Positions 1 to 8,708 of a stretch of DNA of 64,000 nt are shown here, piece by piece. Where the stretch lies: contig NZ_JAXIVS010000005.1 in the NCBI RefSeq assembly GCF_034259325.1, positions 310,001 through 374,000 of the forward strand, written 5' to 3'. The notes beneath the pieces were generated by a model. The model saw nothing but the letters and a program-made list of their open reading frames with translations. It made no database searches and was not told the DNA's origin. Both the position numbers and the translations under genes were made by a program. How positions within the stretch are numbered: the stretch's first letter is position 1; each line of letters starts with the position of its first letter. This stretch comes from Hyalangium ruber. Its GTDB lineage: Bacteria; Myxococcota; Myxococcia; Myxococcales; Myxococcaceae.

Positions 1-1
1 G

Positions 2-2239
2 CTGGAGCGCAACTTCAACGCGCTGGTGCTGGACGACAACGGGCACCGGATCGTCGATGAGCAGGGCATCCCGCGGACCGAGCTCATCCCCGGGACCGAG
101 CAGCGCTACTTCGCCGATCAGCAGAGCTTCCAGTACCTGGGCAAGCTCACCTACCTCATCAACGAGGACCACAACGTGTCGGTGTCGGTGTCGGGCGCGC
201 CCTCCTCCGCGGGCGGCAACGGCCGCCTGGCCATCAGCGAGCGCACCGGTCTGCCCGAGACGGAGCGCTTCAACGGCCAGCTCGGCGCCCTCGCCACCCA
301 GCGCACCGCCAACAGCCTGGACACCAGCATCAAGCTGACCTCCTCCTTCCTGGAGAAGCGCCTGCTCTTCAACGTCACCGGCGGCTGGCACCACCAGGAC
401 GTCATCGTCCGCCCCATGGACGGCACCGTCGGCGGTAGCCAGGACGGCCTGTCGGGCGTCTCCAACGTCGACTGGCAGCGCACCACCCGCACCGTCACCT
501 TCGCGGACGTGGAGTACAGCCTGCCGTACCAGCACTCGATCTCCGAGTTCGAGGCCATTCCGGACCCCTCCATCTGTGACGTGGCCGCCGCCGACCCCAG
601 CGTGGCGCCGGATCCCGCGCGGGAGCCGACGCGCTGCCCGGTGCTCAACTACCTGACGGGCGGCCCGGGCCGTCTGGATGAGAGCTCGCTGGACCGCTAC
701 CAGGCCAAGGCCGTGGGCACGCTGCTGGTGAACGCCGCCGGCCAGCACAACTTCAAGGCGGGCGTGGACCTGGAGCACATGGTCTATGACCACATCCGCT
801 CGCTGTCGGGCCGCCGCATGTACCTGGAGGCGGATGACGGCAGCTACTTCCGCGACTTCCGCCAGTACGGCTACCTGCTCGGGCCGGACGAGGTGCTCGT
901 CCAGGACTTCCAGTCGGCGCTGTCCAAGTCCACCGCCGTCGGCGTCTTCGCGCAGGACAGCTGGAGCCTGTTCGACAACCGGGCCACGCTGAACGTGGGC
1001 GTGCGCTACGACACCCAGCGGCTCACCGGCGGCGACAAGCTGGCCCTGGTGCTGGGCAACCAGTGGTCGCCCCGCCTGGGCATCATCGTCGACCCCACCC
1101 GCAGCGGCCGCATGAAGCTCTTCGGCAGCTACGCGCGCTACTACGAGAGCGTCCCGCTGGACATGGTGGACCGCTCCTTCCCCGGCGAGCCGGGCCTGCG
1201 CTCGCGCCGGGACTCGACCCTGTGCAACCCGCTGGATCCCGCCCAGCAGCAGGGCATCTGCTCCAGCGACGAGTCGCGCCTGCCCTACCGCCCCGAGCTG
1301 GACTCCAACCGGCTGTGGGAGACCATCGGCGCTGGCGCCACCATCGTGGACCCCGACATCGAGCCCCAGTCCACGGACGAGTACGTGCTGGGCGGCGAGT
1401 ACGAGCTGTTCTCCAACGCGCGCCTGGGCCTCTCCTATACGCGGCGCTCCATCAACCGCGTGATCGAAGACATGAGCCGCGATGACGGCTCCACCTACTT
1501 CATCGGCAACCCGGGCTATGGCTTCGCCACGGACTTCGTGCTGCCCACGCGCAAGTACGACGCGGTGACGCTCTTCTTCCAGCGCAACTTCGCCGACCTG
1601 TGGCTGGCGCAGGTCAGCTACACGTGGTCCCGCCTGTACGGCAACTATGAGGGCCTGTTCCGCTCGGACAACGGACAGCTCGACCCGAACATCAACTCCG
1701 ACTTCGACCTGGTGTCGCTGCTGCCCAACCGCAAGGGCCTGCTGCCCGCCGACCGCACGCACCAGATCAAGGCGTTCGGCGCCCGGGAGTTCGTCATCCG
1801 TCCGGACCTGAGCCTCAACCTGGGCCTGTCCTACCGCGGCGTCTCCGGCACGCCCTACAGCTACCTCGGCGCGCACATCGACTACGGCGCGGCCCAGGCC
1901 TACATCCTGCCGCGTGGCTCCGGGGGCCGCCTGCCCTGGGTCCACCGCTTCGACAGCCGCCTGGCGCTCAACTACAAGCTCACGCGCGAGATGACCGCCT
2001 CGCTCAGCGTGGACGTGTTCAACCTCTTCAACTTCCAGACCGCCACGATGTACGACCAGAACTACACCTTCTCGGCCGTGCTCCCCATCGAGGGCGGCAC
2101 TCCGGCGGATCTGTCTGGAAAGCTGGTGGATCCGGACGGCAACCCGATCCCCGCGGAGGCGGTGAACAAGAACTTCGGCAAGCCCCTCGCCTACCAGTCG
2201 CCGCGCTCGTTCCGCTTCGGCGCCCGGGTGACGTTCTAG
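2..2239 (+). CDS. TonB-dependent outer-membrane receptor, 5' truncated by window edge
   Basis: Outer-membrane beta-barrel receptor that would import a ligand with energy from TonB. The frame is open from the second base of the window, so the signal peptide, any carboxypeptidase-like N-terminal domain and most of the plug lie outside; about 745 residues of barrel are seen. Repeated amphipathic strands such as VFAQDSWSLFDN and LNVGVRYDTQRL, many Tyr/Trp girdle residues and a C-terminal FRFGARVTF with final Phe are typical of these barrels. Two local Cys pairs (SIC...RCPV and TLCNP...GICSS) suggest disulfide-closed surface loops. The organisation resembles the large Oar-like receptors of myxobacteria. 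A small lipoprotein gene follows after 27 nt and is probably co-expressed. The ligand cannot be told from sequence. Confidence 0.9.
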   Translation: MERNFNALVLDDNGHRIVDEQGIPRTELIPGTEQRYFADQQSFQYLGKLTYLINEDHNVSVSVSGAPSSAGGNGRLAISERTGLPETERFNGQLGALATQRTANSLDTSIKLTSSFLEKRLLFNVTGGWHHQDVIVRPMDGTVGGSQDGLSGVSNVDWQRTTRTVTFADVEYSLPYQHSISEFEAIPDPSICDVAAADPSVAPDPAREPTRCPVLNYLTGGPGRLDESSLDRYQAKAVGTLLVNAAGQHNFKAGVDLEHMVYDHIRSLSGRRMYLEADDGSYFRDFRQYGYLLGPDEVLVQDFQSALSKSTAVGVFAQDSWSLFDNRATLNVGVRYDTQRLTGGDKLALVLGNQWSPRLGIIVDPTRSGRMKLFGSYARYYESVPLDMVDRSFPGEPGLRSRRDSTLCNPLDPAQQQGICSSDESRLPYRPELDSNRLWETIGAGATIVDPDIEPQSTDEYVLGGEYELFSNARLGLSYTRRSINRVIEDMSRDDGSTYFIGNPGYGFATDFVLPTRKYDAVTLFFQRNFADLWLAQVSYTWSRLYGNYEGLFRSDNGQLDPNINSDFDLVSLLPNRKGLLPADRTHQIKAFGAREFVIRPDLSLNLGLSYRGVSGTPYSYLGAHIDYGAAQAYILPRGSGGRLPWVHRFDSRLALNYKLTREMTASLSVDVFNLFNFQTATMYDQNYTFSAVLPIEGGTPADLSGKLVDPDGNPIPAEAVNKNFGKPLAYQSPRSFRFGARVTF

Positions 2240-2266
2240 GCACTGCCACCAGGAAAGGACGAACTC

Positions 2267-2914
2267 ATGACTCCACGAATCCTCGGGCTGGTGCTGGCCA
2301 CCGCCCTGACCGCCGGCTGCGACACGGAGCAGCCTCCCATCGGCTGCCCCGTGCAGAGCCTCGAGTGGGCCGCCACCTACAAGCCCAAGGGCCCCAGCAT
2401 CTGCTCGGTGAAGGTCGGCGAGCAGCTCGGCATCCAGAAGTTCTCCACGCCCACGGGCGACGAGCGGCTCGTCATCAAGCCGGAGACGCTCGCCAAGCTC
2501 GACGAGCAGGACCCGGAGCGCCTCTCGTACTCGCTGGGCGCGCTCGCCAAGTCGTCGGACGCCGAGGGCTTCTGCTCCGCCACCGACTTTCCCCCGACCG
2601 AGAAGCACGTGCCGGGCGGTGACGGCGTGGCCCCGCGGGACCTCGTCTACCAGTGGAACAACGTCCGGGTGCTGGCGACGCCGCGCGCCCCGGGCACGCA
2701 GATGGTGGCGGACCTGACGTACACCGAGAACGGTTGCACGGCGGAGTACGAGGTCTGGGGCATGTGGCCCAGCGTCTCGTGCGAGAACGAGGACGGAGAG
2801 CCGGACAACGACATCTGCCAGAACGCCGGCAGCATCAACCCGGACTTCTCCGTGACGTGCGAGCCCACACTGCGGCTCTGCGTCCCGACCCAGCGCCCGC
2901 CCTCCCTGCAGTAG
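2267..2914 (+). CDS. Cys-rich lipoprotein paired with the TonB receptor
   Basis: Not a family I recognise by name. The 215-residue product starts with a type II signal peptide (MTPRILGLVLATALTAGC, lipobox LTAGC), with Asp right after the lipid-bearing Cys. The mature part is about 195 residues with at least eight further cysteines (for example GCPVQ, SICSV, GFCSA, NGCTA, VSCEN, NDICQ, VTCEP, RLCVP), so it is probably a disulfide-stabilised periplasmic or surface domain. The ATG has a GGAAAGGA-type ribosome site just upstream and lies 27 nt after the receptor stop. The likely role is an accessory or substrate-capturing lipoprotein for that receptor; this is inferred from adjacency only. Confidence 0.8.
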   Translation: MTPRILGLVLATALTAGCDTEQPPIGCPVQSLEWAATYKPKGPSICSVKVGEQLGIQKFSTPTGDERLVIKPETLAKLDEQDPERLSYSLGALAKSSDAEGFCSATDFPPTEKHVPGGDGVAPRDLVYQWNNVRVLATPRAPGTQMVADLTYTENGCTAEYEVWGMWPSVSCENEDGEPDNDICQNAGSINPDFSVTCEPTLRLCVPTQRPPSLQ

Positions 2915-2936
2915 GCGGCCAGGCGGCCCGCGAATA

Positions 2937-2952
2937 GCAACCTTCTGGTTGC
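2937..2952. promoter_or_regulatory. Operator copy 1, GCAACC-N4-GGTTGC
   Basis: Perfect 6-bp dyad GCAACC-TTCT-GGTTGC, overlapping the 5' side of the likely -35 element of the SRPBCC/arsR operon. An identical dyad with another spacer lies 41 bp downstream (centre to centre), close to four helical turns. The best candidate binding protein is the ArsR repressor encoded at 3441-3794. Confidence 0.65.
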
Positions 2953-2977
2953 ACTTTGGACACCCTGTCCTTAAAGT
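2949..2977 (+). promoter_or_regulatory. Candidate sigma-70 promoter of the SRPBCC/arsR operon
   Basis: TTGCAC at 2949-2954 and TAAAGT at 2972-2977 are separated by 17 bp, a plausible -35/-10 pair with imperfect hexamers. The spacer contains a further dyad GGACA-CCC-TGTCC (2958-2970). The pair is embedded between two identical palindromes, so repressor on either would block polymerase. Confidence 0.45.
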
Positions 2978-2993
2978 GCAACCAGGAGGTTGC
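2978..2993. promoter_or_regulatory. Operator copy 2, GCAACC-N4-GGTTGC, covering the ribosome-binding site
   Basis: Perfect dyad GCAACC-AGGA-GGTTGC. Its spacer and right arm contain the AGGAGG ribosome site (2984-2989) for the ATG at 2996. Bound repressor would sit on the transcription start region, and the RNA could fold to hide the ribosome site. With copy 1 it forms a 21-bp inverted repeat with one mismatch (2937-2957 against 2973-2993). Confidence 0.65.
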
Positions 2994-2995
2994 AC

Positions 2996-3460
2996 ATGGC
3001 TGCCACGAACACCGACCGCATCGAGAAGAAGATCCTGCTGCGCGCTCCGCGCTCCCGCGTCTGGCGGGCAATCACGAATGCCGAGGAGTTCGGCCAGTGG
3101 TTCGGCGTGAAGCTCGCCAGCCCGTTCGCCCCCGGTGCTCGCGTTCAGGGCACCGTCACCAACCCGGGCTACGAGCACGTCAAGTTCGAGCTCACCGTCG
3201 AGCGGATGGAGCCCGAGCGACACTTCTCCTGGCGCTCGCACCCCCACCCCGTCGAGCCCGGGGCGGATTACTCCGCCGAGCCCACCACCCAGGTCATCTT
3301 CGAGCTGGAGGAGGTCCCCGGAGGAACGATGCTCACCCTGGTGGAGGCCGGCTTCGATCAGCTCCCGCTCGCGCGCCGCGCCGAGGCGTACCGAGGCAAC
3401 GAGGAGGGCTGGGGCATCCAGATGAAGAACATCGAGCGCTATGTCGGGCAGACCGCTTGA
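2996..3460 (+). CDS. SRPBCC (AHSA1/START-like) domain protein
   Basis: A 154-residue single-domain member of the Bet v1-like SRPBCC fold, in the AHSA1 group that often travels with ArsR regulators. Typical signatures are IEKKILLRAPRSRVWRAITNAEEFGQWFG near the N-terminus, an acidic/aromatic centre (RHFSWRSHP), and the terminal helix GWGIQMKNIERYV that closes the hydrophobic cavity. The ATG at 2996 is chosen over an upstream TTG because AGGAGG lies 6 nt before it. The gene overlaps the following arsR gene by 20 nt, so the two are co-translated. These proteins bind small hydrophobic ligands; the ligand here is unknown. Expression is probably controlled by the twin palindromes upstream. Confidence 0.88.
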   Translation: MAATNTDRIEKKILLRAPRSRVWRAITNAEEFGQWFGVKLASPFAPGARVQGTVTNPGYEHVKFELTVERMEPERHFSWRSHPHPVEPGADYSAEPTTQVIFELEEVPGGTMLTLVEAGFDQLPLARRAEAYRGNEEGWGIQMKNIERYVGQTA

Positions 3461-3794
3461 GGGCGGGGCGAACCCCTCCGAGCTGAACGCCTCCGCGCCC
3501 ATCTTCGCGGCCCTGGGGGACGAGACACGTCTGCGGCTCGTGTCGCGCCTGTGCGTGGAGGGGCCCATGTCCATCGCGCGGCTCAGTGACGGCTCGGGAG
3601 TCACTCGCCAGGCCATCACCAAGCACCTGCACGTGCTCGCCGATGCGGGGCTGGTGCGCGGCACGCGCCATGGCCGGGAGAGCCTCTGGGAGCTCGAGCC
3701 CCAGCGGCTGGAGGAGGCGCGTCGGTGCCTGGATCACATCTCGCGACAGTGGGATGAGGCGCTCGGCCGCCTGAAAGCGCTTGTCGAGGGTTAG
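3441..3794 (+). CDS. ArsR-family winged-helix transcriptional regulator
   Basis: A 117-residue winged-helix repressor. ALGDETRLRLVSRLC is the classic ArsR N-terminal helix, followed by the helix-turn-helix MSIARLSDGSGVTRQAITKHLHVLADAGLV and the wing RGTRHGRESLWELE. I see no Cys or His metal-site motif (no CxC), so it belongs to the non-metal, SRPBCC-linked ArsR type. The C-terminal helix (DHISRQWDEALGRLKALVEG) is amphipathic and probably forms the dimer. The start lies inside the SRPBCC gene. The natural target is the GCAACC-N4-GGTTGC pair upstream of the operon, giving autorepression; that is inferred from position and symmetry. Confidence 0.92.
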   Translation: MSGRPLEGGANPSELNASAPIFAALGDETRLRLVSRLCVEGPMSIARLSDGSGVTRQAITKHLHVLADAGLVRGTRHGRESLWELEPQRLEEARRCLDHISRQWDEALGRLKALVEG

Positions 3795-3837
3795 GGGCCC
3801 GCTGCCCTGGCTGGGAGCAAAACCGTATGATCGGGGC

Positions 3838-6800
3838 GTGAAACCGCCGAGTCCGTTACCCGCGGAGTACGAAGACGAGCTGCACCTCGCGTTGATCGAG
3901 GGAGTGCTGTCCCGGGAACAGCTGGAGCACCTGCGCGCGGAAGCCGTCCGCCTGGAGCGCAGCCCCCTGGAGCTGATGCTGGAGCGGGGGCAAGTCTCCC
4001 CCGAGACGCTCTCTTCGCTGCGAGAGGAGGTCCAGCGTCAGGCCCGAGCCGCCACCCAGGAGCCCGCCACCCAGAAGCCCGGGTCCTCCGCGCCCGCCAC
4101 TCCTTCGGAGCCGGTCTTCCCCCTGCCCCACTGGGACCGCTACCAGCCGGTGCGCTTCCTCGGCCAGGGCGGCATGGGCCAGGTGTTCCTCGCCTATGAC
4201 CCGCGGCTGCGCCGCAACGTGGCCCTCAAGTTCGTGCGCGATGGCACCCCCGAGCTCTCGCAGCGCTTCCTGTCCGAGGCGCGCGCCCAGGCCCGCGTCC
4301 ACCACGAGCGCGTGTGCGAGATGTACGAGGTGGGCGAGGTCCAGGGCCGGGCCTATATCGCCATGCAGTACGTGGAGGGCCGGCACCTGGGCCAGCTCGC
4401 CTCCGAGCTCACCCTGGAGCAGAAGATCCTGGTGATGAGGGACGTCGCCGAGGGCGTACACGCCGCCCACCGCGCCGGGCTCATCCACCGCGACCTGAAG
4501 CCCTCCAACATCCTCGTGGAGCGCACCGAGGACGGGGGCCTCAAGCCCTACGTCATGGACTTCGGCCTGGCGCGCGACTGGCGCGGGGAGAACACCGCCA
4601 CGGGCGCGGTGCTGGGCACGCCGCACTACATGGCCCCCGAGCAGGCCCGGGGCGAGGTGTCGCGCCTGGACCGGCGGGTGGACGTCTACAGCCTGGGGGC
4701 CACGCTCTATCAAGTGCTGGTGGGCCAGCCGCCCTTCTCCGGCATCAACGCCCTGGAGGTGGTCAGCCGCATCCAATCCGAGGAGCCCCGCTCGCCCCGG
4801 GCGCTGGACCCGGACATCCCGGTGGACCTGGAGGCCATCACCCTCAAGTGCCTGGAGAAGGAGCGCTCGGCCCGCTACGACTCGGCGCGGGCCCTGGCCG
4901 AGGACCTGGAGCGGTTCCTTGGCGGAGAGCCGGTGCAGGCACGGCCGGCCGGCGTCCTCTACCGGCTGCGCAAGAAGGTCCGCAAGCACCGCATCGCGGT
5001 GGCCCTGGGCTCCGCCGCGCTGCTGGTGGTGATGCTGGCCCTGGGGCAATCGGTGCTGGCCCGCCGCGAGGTGACGCTGCGCGAGCGCCTGTCCCGCCGC
5101 TTCACCGAGCTGGTGGAGCGCATCGAGGCCATGGCGCGCTACTCCGCCATGGCGCCGCTGCATGACACGCGCGGTGACCGGCAGGCCATCCTCTCGCGGA
5201 TGGGCGAGCTGGAGACTGAGGTGCGCCAGGGCGGCGCCCGCGCCGAGGGGCCAGGAAACTACGCCGTGGGGCGGGCCCTGCTCGCCCTGGGAGACACCGA
5301 GGGGGCGCGCGCGCAGCTCGAGTCCGCCTGGCAGCGCGGCTACCGCGAGGCGCGCGTGGCCTATGCGCTGGCGCTGGCGCTGGGCCAGCTCTACCAGGAG
5401 CACCTCCTGGAGGTGGAGCGCATCCGCAACGCGGATCAGCGCGAGGCCCGCCGCCGGGAGATCGAACGCCACTATCGGGATCCGGCCCTGGTCTATCTCC
5501 GCCAGAGCCAGGGGGCCGAGGAGCTGTCGCCCGAGTACGTGGCGGCGCTGCTGGCCTTCTACGAGGGCCGCTATGACGAGGCGCTGTCCGGCCTGGAGGC
5601 CATGCGGACCACGAACCCCTGGTTCTACGAGGCGCCCCTGCTGCGCGGCGACATCTTCCTGGCGCGCGCCCTGCAGCGAAAGGGCAATGGAGACCGCACC
5701 GGCGCGCTGGCGGACCTGGAGGCGGCGCGGCAGGCCCAGGCCGTGGCCGCCGACATCGGCGAGAGCCTGCCCGTCGTGTACTACGCGATGGCGCGCCTGG
5801 AGCACGCCTCCCTCGTCCTGGAGCTCTACGGCCAGGGAGAGATCGAACCGGCCTACCAGCGGGGCCTGGAGGCGCTGTCCCGCGCGCTCACCGCCTCGCC
5901 GGATCACTTCAAGTCCATGCTGGTGGAGTCGCGCCTCCACCGCCGCATGGCCGAGCAGCGCATCCAGCAGGGTGGTGAGGTGCAGCCCCTGCTGGACAAG
6001 GCCCTGGCCGCCACGCGCGCGGCGCAGGCGCTCGCGCCCGAGCACCCGTGGGTCCATATGGAGATGGCGCAGGTGCTCCGCCAGTGGGCGCGCTACCGCC
6101 AGGAGCACAGCGAGGACCCGGGCGAGCAGCTGCGACAGACCATCGAGTCCCTGGAGCGCATCAAGCCCGAGGACCGCGACTATGCCTTCCACCTCGAGCG
6201 AGGGCTGGCCTTCAAGGTGTGGGCGGACGCCGAGGAGCAGCGCGGCGAGGACTCGTTGCCCCGCCGGGGGCAGGCCATCGACGCCTACCTCGCGGCCATC
6301 CAGCTCGAGCCCGCGTACGCGGACGCCTGGATCAACCTCGGGACCGCGTACTTCAAGCGCGCCTCGTCCCCACGGGCCGGCGACGCCCATGGGGACCTGC
6401 AGAAGGCCCTGGAGGCGCTGGCGAAGGCGCGGAGCATCGACCCCGGCAACCATGTGACGTACTTCTACGAGGGCCAGGTGTACGAGACGCGGGCCCGGCG
6501 GAGCGCCAACCGGGACGCGCCCACCGAGCCGGACCTCTCGCAGGCCATCGAGATGTACCGCAAGGGGCAGGCCATCAACGGCAAGCTGCCCCAGTTCCCC
6601 AATGTCCTCGGCCTGGCGTTGGTGCTGCAGGCACAGCTGGTGTGGGACGAGGGAGGCGATGCCCTCCCGGTGCTGGATCAGGCCCAGGCGGCCTTCGAGC
6701 AGGCCCGTACCCTGGCTCCGCAGCAGGCTCACGCCTACAACAACCTCGGCGAGGTGCATGACTTCCGGGCGGCGTTCCTGAGAAGGAAGGGCGTCGATTC

Positions 6801-7449
6801 CATCCCGAGCGCCCGACTGGCCGTGGAGTTCTACCGGCAGGCGGTGGAGCGCGTCCCCCGCGACGCCGTCTTCTGGACGAACGTGGCCAAGGCGCACCAC
6901 ACCCTGGCCGTCGGGGTGGTGGAGTCCGGAAGGGATCCGACGGCGGACCTGGAGAAGGCCTCGGAGGCGCTGCGCCAGGCGCTCGAACTCAACCCTCGCC
7001 TGGGCTCCGCGCTGCGCTACCGGGCGGAGACTCGCGCGACCCGGGCCCGCTGGCTGGCGCGGCAGGGCAAGGCGCGCGGCGAGGACTTCGAGGCGGCCGC
7101 GCAGGCCTTCCAGCAAGCGCTGGAGATCAACCCCGACTGGCCCGAGTACCGCCTCGCCACGAGCGTGCTCCACCGCGACTGGGCGAAGTGGCTGGCGGCC
7201 GTGGGCGGCGATCCCGCTCCGCTGCTGCGCCAGAGCCTGACATTGGTGGATGAGACGCTGGCCCGGCGGTCCCAGTGGGCCCAGGCCCGCGCCACGAGGG
7301 CCAGCATCCTCCTGATGCTGGCGGACAGCCCGGCCCCCGCGGCGCAGCAAGAGGCATGGCGGACCGAGGCCCGATCGCAGCTGGATCAGGCGCTCGCCCG
7401 CAACCCCAACCTCATTCCAGAGTGGGGTGCCCTGCTCGCTTCACGCTAG
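3838..7449 (+). CDS. Membrane-anchored Ser/Thr protein kinase with C-terminal TPR array
   Basis: Hanks-type kinase of 1203 residues. A helical region of about 70 residues precedes the kinase domain (about 100-365). All key motifs are present: P-loop GQGGMGQVF, catalytic Lys in VALKF, HRDLKPSN near residue 217, DFGLA near 241 and APE. One membrane helix follows (IAVALGSAALLVVMLALG, about 386-405). The rest, to residue 1200, is an array of TPR-like helical pairs (ALELNPRLGSALRYRAETRA, ALEINPDWPEYRLAT), likely a protein-binding domain across the membrane. The GTG at 3838 is preferred to the open frame's first codon at 3781, which lies inside the arsR gene. The large antisense frame over this gene is only a GC-bias shadow. 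Substrate unknown. Confidence 0.92.
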   Translation: MKPPSPLPAEYEDELHLALIEGVLSREQLEHLRAEAVRLERSPLELMLERGQVSPETLSSLREEVQRQARAATQEPATQKPGSSAPATPSEPVFPLPHWDRYQPVRFLGQGGMGQVFLAYDPRLRRNVALKFVRDGTPELSQRFLSEARAQARVHHERVCEMYEVGEVQGRAYIAMQYVEGRHLGQLASELTLEQKILVMRDVAEGVHAAHRAGLIHRDLKPSNILVERTEDGGLKPYVMDFGLARDWRGENTATGAVLGTPHYMAPEQARGEVSRLDRRVDVYSLGATLYQVLVGQPPFSGINALEVVSRIQSEEPRSPRALDPDIPVDLEAITLKCLEKERSARYDSARALAEDLERFLGGEPVQARPAGVLYRLRKKVRKHRIAVALGSAALLVVMLALGQSVLARREVTLRERLSRRFTELVERIEAMARYSAMAPLHDTRGDRQAILSRMGELETEVRQGGARAEGPGNYAVGRALLALGDTEGARAQLESAWQRGYREARVAYALALALGQLYQEHLLEVERIRNADQREARRREIERHYRDPALVYLRQSQGAEELSPEYVAALLAFYEGRYDEALSGLEAMRTTNPWFYEAPLLRGDIFLARALQRKGNGDRTGALADLEAARQAQAVAADIGESLPVVYYAMARLEHASLVLELYGQGEIEPAYQRGLEALSRALTASPDHFKSMLVESRLHRRMAEQRIQQGGEVQPLLDKALAATRAAQALAPEHPWVHMEMAQVLRQWARYRQEHSEDPGEQLRQTIESLERIKPEDRDYAFHLERGLAFKVWADAEEQRGEDSLPRRGQAIDAYLAAIQLEPAYADAWINLGTAYFKRASSPRAGDAHGDLQKALEALAKARSIDPGNHVTYFYEGQVYETRARRSANRDAPTEPDLSQAIEMYRKGQAINGKLPQFPNVLGLALVLQAQLVWDEGGDALPVLDQAQAAFEQARTLAPQQAHAYNNLGEVHDFRAAFLRRKGVDSIPSARLAVEFYRQAVERVPRDAVFWTNVAKAHHTLAVGVVESGRDPTADLEKASEALRQALELNPRLGSALRYRAETRATRARWLARQGKARGEDFEAAAQAFQQALEINPDWPEYRLATSVLHRDWAKWLAAVGGDPAPLLRQSLTLVDETLARRSQWAQARATRASILLMLADSPAPAAQQEAWRTEARSQLDQALARNPNLIPEWGALLASR

Positions 7450-7805
7450 TTCGGCGAGACCTCGAGGCCTCCGTGGGAGCCGCCCGACTCCTCCGGATAC
7501 TCCGGGGGCCCGCCGGATTTCACCGGCAGATCAGGGGACACCGTGAACGGATAGGTGGCCGCGCTCGCGGTGGTGGACACCTCCTGGTTTGAGTAGGGCG
7601 TCAGGCTGCTGCCGTTGACCTGGAAGCTGCCCGTGTTCTGCAGGGGCGAGCTGTTATCCCAGGAGATCGTGTAGGTGGCCGGAATGTTGATCACCCGGAA
7701 GATCACCGTGTCTCCGGGTTTGACGACCGGCGGGACCGAGGGGGAGAGCGTAGGGGGATCGTACTTGACGCCCTCGTCGGTGAGATCGACGTACTGCGTA
7801 GCCAT
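7446..7805 (-). CDS. Small beta-sandwich-like hypothetical protein
   Basis: A 119-residue protein I cannot place in a named family. It starts MATQYVDLTDEG; the ATG at 7805 has GGAGG 7-8 nt upstream and is preferred over the longer open frame. The core (PGDTVIFRVINIPATYTISWDN...ATYPFTVSPDL) is rich in alternating hydrophobic and Thr/Ser residues, as in Ig-like or cupredoxin-like sandwiches, but no copper-binding His/Cys/Met set is seen. There is no signal peptide. The tail (GGPPEYPEESGGSHGG) is low-complexity. The stop overlaps that of the upstream kinase in convergent orientation. Confidence 0.75.
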   Translation of the reverse strand: MATQYVDLTDEGVKYDPPTLSPSVPPVVKPGDTVIFRVINIPATYTISWDNSSPLQNTGSFQVNGSSLTPYSNQEVSTTASAATYPFTVSPDLPVKSGGPPEYPEESGGSHGGLEVSPN

Positions 7806-8124
7806 GCGGACTGCCTCCGTTTTCCAGGTGAAACTGCAGGCAGCGTACCAGCGACCAAGTGCCTGCCCCCAGGGCTCCCTTCCCGCGCGGGAGGCGGCGC
7901 TGACGTGACAGCCCGTGCTGCGACACGTCAGTGACACGTCAGAACTCCCGGGTTGCGTCACATCGGGTGGAGGTTTACTCTTCCTTTCGACGCTTCCCGG
8001 CGTCTCTCATGATCTCCTCTCGCTAGCCCACGCTTTCCTCGACCGCTCCCCTCGCCCGGCAACCTGGCCGAGGCGTCGCCGTGAGCGTGTCCGCGCGCTA
8101 CGAGTCAACCTCTGGAGATCCTTT
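7806..8124. promoter_or_regulatory. Divergent intergenic region with repeated TGACGTG motifs
   Basis: A 319-bp gap between divergent genes. It holds a cluster of the heptamer TGACGTG: once forward (7901-7907) and twice on the other strand in an 11-bp tandem (CACGTCA at 7924-7930 and 7935-7941), plus a related GCGTCAC at 7955-7961. This spacing suggests an operator array for one or both flanking genes. No regulator gene lies next to it. Nothing else convincing is seen between 7962 and the ribosome site at 8114. Confidence 0.35.
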
Positions 8125-8664
8125 ATGAAAAAGCTCAAGTACCACGTCGCCAGCACCCTGGACGGCTTCATCGCCACCGAGCAGCACACCGCCGAAGCCT
8201 TCATGCAAGACCGGCTCGTGAAGGACAGCGAGCACGTCGCTGACTACCTCGCCTCCTTCGCGTCCTACGACACCGTGTTGATGGGCCGCCGCACCTACGA
8301 GGTCGGCCTGAAGCTGGGCGTAACGGACCCCTACCCGGCCCTGGAGACCTACGTCTTCTCGCACTCGATGAAGGAGAGCCCGAACCCACGGGTGAAGCTG
8401 ATCACCGAAGACAGCGTGGGCGTGGTCCGGCGGCTGAAGGAGCAACAGGGCAAGGACCTCTACCTGTGCGGCGGCGGAGAGTTCGCGGCCACGCTGCTCA
8501 CCGCGGGCCTCGTGGACGAGGTGCTCGTGAAGCTCAACCCCCTGCTCCTGGGCTCGGGGATCCCGCTGGCCACCCGGCTCAAAGAGGTGAAGAACCTCGA
8601 GCTGCTCTCCACCAAGGTCTACAAGAACGGAGTGGTGCTGCTGCGCTACTCCGTCCTTGGGTAG
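8125..8664 (+). CDS. Dihydrofolate reductase family protein (RibD C-terminal-like)
   Basis: A 179-residue NADPH-binding reductase of the RibD_C/DHFR superfamily. Signatures are the opening strand KLKYHVASTLDGFIA, the YDTVLMGRRTYEVGL helix, and the glycine-rich DLYLCGGGEFAATLLTAGLVDEVLVKLNPLLLGSGIPL core. The real start is the ATG at 8125 with GGAG 7 nt upstream; the open frame extends much further 5'. These stand-alone family members are usually not the essential folate DHFR, and the substrate is unknown. The gene ends 44 nt before the hybrid kinase and may be co-transcribed with it. Confidence 0.88.
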   Translation: MKKLKYHVASTLDGFIATEQHTAEAFMQDRLVKDSEHVADYLASFASYDTVLMGRRTYEVGLKLGVTDPYPALETYVFSHSMKESPNPRVKLITEDSVGVVRRLKEQQGKDLYLCGGGEFAATLLTAGLVDEVLVKLNPLLLGSGIPLATRLKEVKNLELLSTKVYKNGVVLLRYSVLG

Positions 8665-8708
8665 CGGGACGAAGCGGTATCCTGCCGCCCCACCCCAAGG
8701 GGCGCTTG

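Noticed and set aside
3856-7350. 1164-residue open frame on the minus strand opposite the first kinase gene
   Set aside because: It is the antisense shadow of a high-GC gene: composition is Arg/Gly/Leu/Gln-heavy with no domain, and the plus-strand frame has complete kinase motifs.
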